Part shown: in pieces, positions 11,486-23,400 of the stretch
How positions within the stretch are numbered: position 1 is the first letter of the stretch
Layout of the letters: each line of letters begins with the position of its first letter
Assembly: GCA_905221605.1 (NCBI GenBank)
Contig: CAJNDS010002779.1
Location: 778,177-842,176 of the forward strand
DNA: 64,000 bases
Direction: 5' to 3'
Source of the DNA: Symbiodinium natans
Taxonomy: Eukaryota; Sar; Dinophyceae; Suessiales; Symbiodiniaceae
The notes under the pieces: model-generated
The model's input: the letters and a program-made list of their open reading frames with translations, nothing else
Databases searched by the model: none
Told to the model about the DNA's origin: nothing
Program-made: the position numbers and the translations under genes

Positions 11486-14400
11486 AGGAGAGAGAGAGAG
11501 AGAGAGCGACAGCGATGGATAGATATATCTATATACATATATACACATATACATACACATATACGTATGCATATACACATGCATATAGGTTTGCATATAC
11601 ATATACATATACATATACACATACATATACATATGCAGATATATGTATATATAAATATATACACATAAATCCAAGGGTTTCGGGTTTCTATTTCGCATAT
11701 TCGGGTTGAGGAGGCCTGCCTGAGATTCGGGGAGGGTATATATAGTTGTAGCGCTGTATTCAGTTCAGGGTTGGCCTGGGGTCTCTGTGAGCGAAACCCT
11801 CACCCCTAAACCCTGAACCTGAAAACACTCCTGGACAGGAGCCGCTGGACGGATCTTCCCCGCGAGCCTTCCGATGGGTCGGGGCCTAAGCTGAGGAGGG
11901 CCCCCAAACCCCAAACCCCATCATTGATCGAACGACACAAGTCCGACCGAACCCCAAACCCAAACCCAAACCCCACACCCCAAACCTCCACACCCCCACA
12001 CCCCAAACCCCAAACCGCAAGCCCCAAGCCCCAAGCCCCAAACCCCAAACCCCAAACCCCAAACCCCAAACCCCAAACCCCAAACCCATTCCCGACTAAG
12101 AGCCAGTAAGAGGCAGTAAGTAATGACTACATTTAAAGGGTCCATAACAGCCGTCAGAAGGACCACTCGCCCCACTGCCCTAGAAGTTCAGGCTGAGTAA
12201 CCCATACGGTTAGGGTTTAGGGTTTAGAGTTTGGAGTTTCGAGATATAATCCCAATTCTCCATGGAAAAGCCTTCAAAGCTGACAAGCGCACTACAGCAA
12301 GAACCGACAAACACCTCCGACGCTCATGGCCCGAGGTGACATTCCGAATTGCGAGTTTCTTTCACGACTTACCAAGTTAGAAATACCACCCTAAACCCTA
12401 AACCCTAAACCCTAAACCCCCCTACTGACTATGACTTCTGACTCCATCCTTATGCCTTGCTACCTGCGGCTCCATACTTCCTACATATTGCTTGCTGCTT
12501 CTTGCTTCTGCCATCTTGCTTCTTACTTGCTACTTGCCCCTCGTCATTTACTACTTGTTATTTGCCGCTCTGCTTGCTATGTGCTCCTTGCTGCTTGCGA
12601 CTTATAACTTGCAGTACACCTGCTACGAGTGCAACGAACCTTTCTATCACTAGTGTCCCTGAAGCCTAAAACCCTAAACTTAACCCTAAACCGCCTAAAC
12701 CCTAGACCCCCTAAGCCCCAAAACCCCCAAACTTTGGATGCCTCAGACGCTGCCCATGCACCTCTTCGAAGCCTTCTTCTTGGCACAGGTGGGGTGAGAT
12801 TGGGGTACTTCATGGTACTTCTCAACCAATTCTAACTGTTCCTTTTAGCCACTAATAAGCCCCTTAAGTGCCCTAATATGGTTATATGTACAGTTATACT
12901 TGGTTAATAAGTGCCATGAACCTCCAAGCAAAGGGTCTTTAGGGTTTCAGCGTGATTCTGCTCGAAGTATCACGCCCCTGAGCCCCCCCACGGACCCTTC
13001 GTCAGGTTTCAGATGTTTCTGCTAGAAAGGCTCCGAGGATATGGTGGTGATAGCACGACGCGCCTTGATGCAACAAGGTGTCTACCACAGGGTTCGGGGT
13101 TGAGGGATACAACCCAAAATGATGCCTACATGGGTATTTCCCACAACAGGGGTGCCCCTTGCATCACCCCAAATGGAATCGATCCCTTAAAGAGACCCCC
13201 CCCCCCCCCCCGGGGAAACCCCAGATGCTTGCGGCTCTCAGAGTGCTGCAGACCATGTTCAGAACCAGTTCGAGTCCAGGGTGCACTAGCTAATCGGCGC
13301 TTGGGGTATCTTGGCTTTCCCCTTGTCGGCATTAGAGCCTGATTGAGGAGTTCCAGGCGTTTCGCCGCCTAAGCCTTAAACTTAAACTCTAAACCCCACA
13401 CCCTAAACCCTGAACCCTAAACCCTGAACCCTAAGCCCTAAACCCTAAACCCTCCTTGCGCAAGGCCATCCTAAAGGCTGGAGGCAAGATTCCGGCAAAC
13501 GCGGAGGCAGGGCTGCTATTCTTGGCCAAGACCTGCAGCAATTTTCTTGGGCTTTAGGGGCTTTAGGGTTTAGAGTTTAGGGATTAGGGTTTAGGGTTTA
13601 GGGTTTAGGGTTTAGGGTTCAGGAGTGCAGGTTGGGATGTTTCCCCTTATACTAGCAGTCCTTAGTGGGGATGATAGCACCCCCTGTTAGAATCCCTATT
13701 GAGGACTGTTTGTTAGTATAGGGGGGAACATGCCAAGTCATGCTGTTTGAGGCATGTATGTTGCTTTCCCTATCGTAGCTGATAGCTGTACTTTCCCTGA
13801 AGGCCCGTACTGAGGAGCAGGCTAGAACCGTTGCAGCGCTCGAGGAGGGTCTGAACCCGCAAGCCCAAAGTCAAACAAGTCGATTCAATTCTCTAAATGA
13901 GTCCAAGCGCATCTCTAAGCCCTAAACCCTAAAACCCTATAAACCCTAAAACCCTAAACCCTAAAACCCTTAACCCTAAACCCCAAAACCCCAAACCCTA
14001 AACCCTTGAATGCGTCCCTGTTAGGCACAGCTCTCCGGGGCGCAGGGTACACGATACAAGGCGTGGGCTCGACCGGTCCTGGCATGCCCTGGCTGAATCT
14101 AGGGGTCGGAATCATTATACTTCCTAGGTAGGACCGGTAGGATAAGGGGGACCCTTAAAAGGGACCCCTTCTTAACCCTCTTCTGGCTCTCTTAAACAGG
14201 GACCTTATTCAGAGGGTCTATATCCCCAAGGGTCCCCCTAATCCTATCCCCTATATACTAGAATACCCCCCCCAAAGCCCTGTTCTAATTCTCAAGGCCC
14301 CATACTAGGTGTTGGGTTTGCTTAGGGTTTATAGAGTTGAGGTTTGAGAGTTTTGCGTTTAGGGTTTGGGGTTTGGGTTTAAAGTGTAGGGTCTGGGCTA

Positions 14401-17400
14401 TGCCTTGCTCCACTTACCCCAGTTCAGCCCGCAAACTCCTCCTGGCCCCCCCCCACGTGCCAGCTCGGGAGTGGGGGGTGGGGGCGGGGCCTTCAGAATC
14501 TCCAAGCTATGTTGGGCATTTCCCAGAATAGGGCCAATGGGGCCACCCTATACCCCCAAAATCAGATGTCAAACCCCAATAGGACACCCCTTCTAACACG
14601 TGTATCTTTATGGAATCCCAAGAGAAAGAGCTGTCCTTGAACCTTAAACCCCTTAATAAACCCTTTAAATACCACCCGCACCAAGGGAGAGGGGGCCGCC
14701 ATGGCTCTGCTGTTCCATGTCTCCTTGCAGCTGATTCTACCTGGTCTTGCATATTGGCCACCCCGCATCCGAAATCCTGTGCCTATGGTCTGATTTCGGA
14801 AAAGCATGCTTTACCTTGTCTATGTAGAACCCTCAACAAAAATGTTAATGTTGGATGTTGCTCCTTTTTGTTGGTTCCATAAATGGGGTATCGAGGTAAG
14901 GGCCACCTCGGTGCGCACGTGGGCGGAGATTTCCGCCATCGCGGCAGCTGCGTCGGACGACACCTGGCGGCCTTTGCCACGGCTCTTTCCCCAAGTGTCC
15001 TTCAGGATGCTTCTTGATGCCCTGGTCCCAGATCCTTGGGGACCAAATGAACCCTACTCGTAAAAGGGTGTCTGGTCCATATGCCTTACAATAGGGATGA
15101 TCATAGTATATAGGTATCTGACCCCAATTTTCGGGTTCATTTGGTCCCCAAGGATGTCGATTCTCGGAGCCATTTTGCCGTGAACATCGGCGCGCGGGAT
15201 GGGATCATCCACGACCAGGTCTATCCGCTCTTCAAGGAGGGCTACGGCGGCCTGGCCATCGAAGCGGACGCTGCGTTCCAGGACAGGCTCGCCAGCAACC
15301 TGGCTGCTGTGAATGGCAGCAACGCTATTTTTGTTGTCATGGAGGCAGCGCAGCCCCCCAGCATCAACGCGCTGTTTCAGAAGTTCAGGGTACCTTTCGA
15401 TTTCGACTGTCTGAAGATTGACATCGATAGTATCGATCTGCCGATTTTGCAAAGCATCCTGCTGAGTGGATACTCTCCGAAGTTGATCATGATCGAGATG
15501 AACCCCGACATCCCACCTCCGTTTCAAATCTACCTGGAATTTGACCCCCAATGCGTATGCGATGAGGCGAAGGGAGCCTATGGGGCATCTGCCGATGCCA
15601 TTTACCGTGAGGCATCCCTGCGGGGATACTCACTCATTGCTTTCGAGTCCTTTGATAAAGACAGCCCCCGCCCTCGCACCGAGCACAACATGTGGTTTGT
15701 CCGCAACGACCTGCTGGGTCGAAACGCAGACAACCCACTTGTGAGTTGGCGTGGAATGGTTCGCATGTATTGGGCGCAGATGGCCCGGCTGGACTGCATT
15801 CACGTCGGCGTCTTAACGCCCACTGCCCAAGACATGTGTCCAAACCATCAGATCCGAGAGGTCTTTGTGGAGCTGGGAGGTCAGAACGCAAGTTGGCCAT
15901 TTGCAAGGATGTCCTCCTATGTGGCGCAACAGGATCCGCTGAGCTCAATGCATCTCGCATCCTTTTGGAGATGGCAGTTTGAGCGTCACCTTTGCACGAA
16001 AGCCTGCAAGTTCTCAGCCGCAGTGGCTCGAGGCGACGGGTAAAAGGAGGGCCTCTGTGGGTCCCTGTCTTTTGGGCCGGGGCGGAGAGGGGGGGGTTCA
16101 ATGCTTTCAGAAGTGGATCATCACTGCTACTCAAAGTTGAAAAGTTGCGCCATGTACCCTGAATTCAGATGGATGCGGGAAGGTTTGAAGGGAAAGCGCG
16201 AAAGGCTCTCGCAGCTTCGAATCACAACCCCTGCCTCCTGCTAATGATACCAGGTTGGCTTCGGGGACATTATTTTGCATTTTCCTTATTCGGGTTTATA
16301 AGGGACCCTATACACAAGATGTTTCAAAGGGTTTGGAGGTCACAGAGAACCACTAGTAAAAGTTCCACACGCTCCGCAAGATAAGTTTTGTCAGCCAGAA
16401 CGGAAGTTTTCTTGCGATTGCAGTGGCCTTTCCCCAAAAATCATTGCAGAAAGATATGAAGCATGCGTATTAGATATGCATATTTATATGTGTATATACA
16501 ACATATATATATATATATATGAATATATATATATATATATATATAGACTTGTTCATTTGAGTTCCTTGTTAGCCCAGTGGTACCCTTCTCCCTCCTTTCA
16601 GGAATATGTTCATGTGGCTACTGGGCTACGAAGGTTCAGGGCTTTCAATCACCAGGATACCCTAAACCCTAAACCCTAAACTAGGGCTTTGGCTTCAGGT
16701 TGGAACCATGGGCCAGTAGTGTGGTCCTGTGCCCTTGTTTAAAGGGATTTACAGGGATCCGAAGTATGGGCCCTGATTGCGTATAGTGTATATAAGGGTT
16801 CTACCACAAAAAACCCAAAATTAAGGGCCCATACTTCGGATCTCCAGGAAGCTCTAAACCCTAAACCCTAAACCCTAAACCCTAAACCCTAAACCCTAAA
16901 CCCTAAACCCTAAACCCTAAACCCTAAACCCTAAAACCCTAAACCCTAAACCAGACCTTTGGGGATTCTAGCCGGCAGCCGCCGCGGAGGAGATCGCCAT
17001 CGGCCTCAGCAAGCGCATCGCGCAAGGCTATGCCAACAAGGCACCCGTGCGGCCCAAGAAACCTAGACGAAACTCTAGGTTTAGGGTTTGGGTTTAATTA
17101 GGGTTTAGGGTTTAGGGTTTAGGGTTTAGGGTTTAGGGTTTAGGGTTTAGGGTTTATGGTTTATGGTTTAGGAAACCCTAAACCCTAAACCCCTAAAACC
17201 ACCCCCCACCTCCCCTGAAGCGCCGCATTCAGGACCCCCACCTCGAATAAGAACGCCCTTGTTGCAGGTAGTCAACGGATCCCCAACATGTAGATGAAAA
17301 CCCAAAACCCACCATTTTCTTCCGACGCGACCATGTTGAATGTTTAAGTTCATGCTGATACTTGCTCGCTCCTAGTAGCCCTGTCCCAGGAACTGGCTGT

Positions 17401-20400
17401 TGCTGGGCTAGTGACAACTGGGGTGTTTCACAGCTACCATCATTGCTTCTGCCTCATGCCCCTCTAGCTGAAGAACCAACAGAGCAAGGTCACGCGCCAT
17501 GCATGCAGTTTGGTCAAGTCCTTGAGCGCGGGGTCTGCAAGTTTACCGCAAACCCGAAACCCTGAAGATTCTGCTTTTGGCGGGTTCGGGGCGAGCTGTC
17601 AGGCTCTGCAAGCATCTCCACACCTGGTGCTGCTGGAGGAGCATTTCTTCGCGGAGGCACATCGGATTGAAATGCTGAATGCCGAGCCACCAGCCCTGCA
17701 AGCAAATCTTGTGTTAGTTCTCGGCCTCCTCGACTCGAGTCTCAGCGTCGCTCCGGCTGGCCACACCTTCCGCTGCTTCCGACATGCAGGAGATGAAGCC
17801 CCTTCTCACCGAGTGGCTGATGCTGTGGCTGCGCTCGCAGGTGGCTGGGCACAAGTGTGTGTGTAAACACCGGACCCCAAGCACTTAATTCCGTTTATTG
17901 AGGGGGTACCCCTTGCAATCAAATCCCCAATCCCCAAAGGTTCCCAAGCAGGACCCTTTTGCTTCGGCAGCGTGGGGCGATGCCCTCGAGTTGGAAGTTC
18001 ATGCGCAGACTCACTTTTTGCGGGGCGGTCTGGTCCCCAGCGCTTGCGGCACGATGGCCCTGCAGTCCTAAACCCTACACCGTAAACCCTAAACCCTAAA
18101 CCCACATCGGCGATCCCCACTCTTCTGCCGCCAGGGTGTCATGGACGCAGCCGAGGGAGGCTGGATGCATTGAATTGTAATTGCCATGCCATCATCTTTA
18201 GGTACTGATGTCTGTATGGTTTTGTTGCTTGTTGTTCATATGTTGTGTCCTTTGTGAGGAGTTGCTATATTGATTATTTGCTGCTTATGATTCCTGCTTT
18301 TTTTGTCCATCATGTGCGTGTTTGTTCTGTGTTATGTAGTTGGGCTAGTTGTTATTAGTTTTTGGTTTAGCGGTTGTTTGTTGTGTTCTGTTACTTGTTG
18401 CTCCTTATGTCATGATTTTGTGTTATGTAAGTTGTTGTCGTGATGTATGGTATTGTCATGTTTCTTAGTAATTGCATATCATGGAGTATTGCTTACATGT
18501 TTACTTGTTGTTCCTCCTGTCTTAGCTCTCGTTTAGTCTGTGAACTTCTGTTCTGCTCATAGCGCACATACAGTAACACGTGTCCACACTCTCCCCAAGC
18601 CAAAGCCTGCAGGTCTCAACCCCGAAGAGATCAAGTCTTAAACCCTGAACCCTAAACCCCGTTTGATCCTTGGTAGGGTTTAAGGGGTGGCATGCTAATA
18701 GCAGCCAAGTGCAGGGGTGGTAAGAGATACCATGTCGCCCCCCCCCCCCCCCCTCGAGGTTCAAAACTTCCTGGTGATGGGCTTGAGCATGGTTTTTTTT
18801 TTAGGTTTTTCAGGTTTAGGGTTTAGGTGCCATGGTTGTTTTTGGGTTTTGTGTGATCGCTGCCAGATCGGCTTAATGCCCCTGCTGTTACTTGTCTGAG
18901 TTCCGTTTGCCCCTGTTGTTACTTGTCTTAGTTCCGTTCGCAATCTACGTGCATCATAGGATGCACGTATTCCTTGGGGACGAAATGAACCCTAAAATGT
19001 ATTAAGGTATATGAGCCCTAAAACCTTTGAGGGTTCTTTTGGTCCCCGAGGTTGCATTCAGGCGTGTGTGTACTGAACCCAACTTTGCAACCACCGCAGA
19101 AGAGCCGCACATGGTCCCAGTGGACACAGGCTCTGCATCAAGGCTGCGAACATCGACTGTGAGCAGAAACTTGGCTTCGACGGAAGAGTCCCAGATCAGC
19201 TCAGATCACTGTTGCAGCACGTGACTGTGTCCTTGTGATCCATGCCTTATGGGCGGCCAAATCATTTTATGGCCGCATTGAGACAGCTTCCGGCTACGGC
19301 AATCTTACGAGCTATAGACCTTTTATATGTTTGGAGAGAGAGACACACGCAGTATATATATATATATATATAGATTTGCATATATATATATATGTACACA
19401 CATATGAACAAATGATATCTGCAGTAGCATTGTATGTTCTTTTCGCGTTCGCTACAAAAGGGATCTTTTAGTGCCCAGGCTACCTGATGCGGGCTTCCGA
19501 TGAGAAGGCTACGCCCGAACAGGAGCTTGGGGCCTTCCACAGATCTACCATCATGAAGTTCAGATCGTCGAAAGAGCTGTTGCTGCTAGTCTACCAGGAC
19601 ACTTGAAGCTCCTGGTCTTAAGTAGCCTTGGGGATGGCTGAAACGTCCAGTTTTTTGGGGGGGGCTGGCGGGCTCCTTCCTCCGGGACGTCCACCACCTG
19701 CCCTTCCCCAGGAGGCTGCTTTCGCAAAGCTGCCAGCCGCGCAGCGCTTGGTTTGCGGAAAGCCCTTGCACTACCCACTACTTCAGCTGAGGGTCTCAGG
19801 TAACCCAACCAACCATCAGGTCTCCGGAAGTATGGGGGTTAGACATGACCCAAAGAGTTCAGCGCCATCTCTTCCCGACGTGTAGAGTGCGGCAGGCGTG
19901 TGAATCGACCCTGCTGCTGTATCTCTCACTCCTTTGTCGTGCTTTGCTGCAACTTTAGATCCTTAGCCTTTTTGGGTTTATTGGGTTTCCTAGTAAGGCA
20001 GCTAAAAATTTGATTTATAGCTACCCTCCTAAGTGCAGCCAAGACTCCGTCCAGTCATCTGAAGTGTAACGGAACTGCCTGGCTCGAGGCCGAGATGAAG
20101 ATGCTGAACCTGGCCCATGCATCTTGGCAAACTAGCAATTGCTTAAGAGCCCCAAAAAGTATGAGATATTTATTCTTCCTTATAAGGGCAATATAGTGAT
20201 TATTATTTGTGTTTTTCGGTGGGTTCAGCAAACAGGAGCAAAATGGATGACGTTGGACTCACCTGGCTATAGTAGCCCTGTAACAGGGTAACCCTCAGGG
20301 TACGCATGTAGAGACAAGCTCGAGTTGTCTGTAGAGCGACTCCGAACCCAGCAACATGCTGTAGCTACATGTTTTCGTGTGTATCATCAAAGATGCCTTC

Positions 20401-23400
20401 TGAAGCCCAACTTGAGAGCGTTGGAAGAAGCCGCTGGTCCCGAGCGAGCCGGAGCTTTAGTGTAAGAGGCCTCAATCAGTCCACAGGAACCCCAAAAACC
20501 CTGAAGCCTGAAACCTTGGTAGTCCAATGGTACCCTTTTTCCCTTTTTTTCAAGGTTCCCTTATAAAGTACCCAACCCCCAACACACCTCATTGGGTTAC
20601 TGGGCTACCAAGAAACTGTGGGATTATAGGGTTTGACCAACCGGCGCTCCAATAGGACACCCCCAGGTGGCAACCTTCTTTCCCCTTTGAGGACGTCGGT
20701 CTCCTTCTTTCAATCCCACGAGGCAAGAAGGCCTTCCCTTCAATGTATCGGAACCTCGTCATCTTCACCCCAAAACGAACTCCGGGTTCAGTGGTTTAGG
20801 GGTTTCAGGGTTTAAGGTGTAGGGTTTGGGGTTTAGGGTTAGGGTTAGGGGCCAAGGGGTGGTAACCCACCACAAGCCCGAAGCAACACAGCCTTGCCGC
20901 ACCCAGTCGTGGCTCTCTCTGCTGCTGCCCCACTGCTTGGCGAAGATTGATCGGGTTTCCTTCGGCGTTATGACCAGCGAGGACCTTCTGCTTGAGTTCG
21001 CGCGCGGGTTCTATAGGGCCCAAACCCGAGCACCCTCGACCCCGAAAGAAACCCGACTCAGGGCCTAAGCCCAAAACATCCCTAAACCCCAAACCCCAAA
21101 CCCTAAACCCTAAACCCTAAACCCTAAACTCTAAGCCCGAAACCCTATAGCATTTTGCGTTTCTGGGCCGTAGATGCCCCCCGGGAGGACCTCGAGAGGG
21201 CGCTGGAGGCGGATCCGAACATGCCCCTATCGCGAGGCCGACGGGGCCCCTTGGATTGGGCTTTGCAAGGCTTGAAGTTGGGGTTTGGGGGGTTTGGGGT
21301 TTAGGGTTTAGGGTTTAGGGTTTAGGGTTTGGGGTTTGGGGTTTAGGGTTTAGGGTTTGGGGTTCTGGGTTTAGGGGTCTACTGGGGCTCCCTTTACCTA
21401 CTATTTTGGGGGAGGGGGTTGTGCCCTGTACTTAGGGGGTTATAACCTACTCTGTTGTGGGTTTGGGAGTACTAGGTAGGGTGTTGAAATTGGGGTTTGG
21501 GGCTTTTTGGGCTCACTGTTCGAATTTGTAGGGTCGAGGGTTTTAGGGTTCAGGAAGGCATTAGGAGTTCAGGGCTTGAGGCAGTTCAGGGGTCTGGTTG
21601 GATCTATTTCAAGGTTAGGGATTTAGAGATAGTAGACAGGGTTTTTTGAGCTGAACATTACCTTAATTCAAAGCTCTAGACATCTGTACCAGCTGTCCCA
21701 GGCTTCCTCGAAAGAGACGCCCAGACCCCTATAAACCCTAAACCCGATCTAGGACCCATTTAGGGTTTGGCCCCATATGAGCCCCTTTAACCAAAAAGCG
21801 TACCCTCTTGCGTCTAGCGGTATATTCCTATGTCGATGACGCACTGCTGCAGGCAAGCTTGCCATCCCTTTTGCCGGTGGCTTACAGCATGGGACTGCGC
21901 CCCTTTGAATCCCACAGCCAGCGGTCTACACCTTAGGATCTCCTAAGCTTGACAGGCACAACCATTGCTCCCCAAGCGCCCCTCCCCTTTTTTTTGAGCA
22001 TGTGTCGAAGTCCTGTTTAGAGAGTTTTGTGGTGCCTCCTCAGCATGGGAACAGGTATCCAAGATTTCCTTCAAACCTCTCCCTTGCGATCTTGGGTCTC
22101 GGATGCCACCGTCTTGGACATTGGACATTGAAACTACAATACGGTGAGGGTCGGGATGAAAGCGGGGTGGGGGGTGGGGGCTGGGGGGGGGGGTCTATCT
22201 GCACAAAAGAGTAGCGGGGGGACGGAACGGATTTGTGGGGGATGGAATTCGGGCCCTACATATATGTATATATATATATATATATATAAAAAGAAATATA
22301 AGTAAGTTTGGGGGGGGGGGGGCGAGGTTGGCAAGGATGTGCCATCACCGACTAACGAGCCGCGGTCTCAGACCTCGCTACAGCGAGCTTTGGGTCTTAC
22401 CAGGAGAGGCTCTCAGGGTCTCAGAACCCCCCCCTTGTAAACGCCCAGGAGGGACCTGTTTGGGGGATTTATCTGCGCGGAGGAGATGTAGGGTTTAGGG
22501 ACAGGCTGAAGAATAGGGGTTTCATAGGTATAGTGGCCCCCTCAACCCGAAACCCATCCTGGTAGGTGCATGGTGCTGGCTGTTGCTTGTCATATAGGCC
22601 TCTGAGGCGCATGTCTCTCATGCTACACTTGGCATCCCAGGGTCGAGATTAACCCTAAGTCATAAAGCCATAAAGCCTAAACCCTAAACCCTATACACTT
22701 TAAAGCCCAAACGCCCTAAACTCGAAAGCCCTAAAGCCTGCAAACCTCAGCGTGCTCGAGCCCCGGTGGTGGATTCTGAACATTTGGGCTGTTGGGGTCC
22801 TGGGGTTTGGGCTTTTCGAATCCCAAGCCATTGCAACCCTAAGCAATATTCTCTTCGACCCCTCTAAACATCAAACACAGCCCTAAACATTAAACCCTAA
22901 ATAGATAGATACATAAATAAACAAATAAAGAAATAATCAATAATTAAGAAACAAATGCACAAGAAAGAAATAGATAAATAAATGTATATATATATATATA
23001 CACATATACAATAATCATAATAATCGTAATACTATGAAGAAGAAGAAGAAGTAGTACAATAGTGATATAAACCCCAAGCCCAGCTAATCCCACCCCAAGA
23101 GCAGGTTTGCTCATCCGGACATCGTGATCGGCCTGACCATCCTCGGGCGGGCTTTCGGGAACTTCTGAAGGTTTGAGGGCTGAGGGTGTCCCTACAAACC
23201 CCTCTAACTCCTAAACTTGGGATGTTCCCCCTTTTCTCAACAGTCCTTACTAGGGATTATAGTAGTCCCCCTATTAGAATCCCTATTCAGGACTGCTCGT
23301 GTAAGGGGGAACATCTCAACCCTTCACCCTGACGACCCTGAATCCACGCTATGCGCCCATCAATAGGGGAGCTGCTAGGACACGTGCAGTGGCGCTGCTT

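Noticed and set aside
11230-11709. Long frames on both strands through 11450-11670 (Arg/Glu-, Tyr/Thr- or Ile/His-rich)
   Set aside because: They are (GA)n and (CATATA)n repeats read as codons; only E18 (11390-11446) inside is real.
22740-22775. Candidate missing exon between E30 and E31 (around GTGCTCGAGCCCCGG)
   Set aside because: It can be forced into phase only with a non-standard donor; not convincing.
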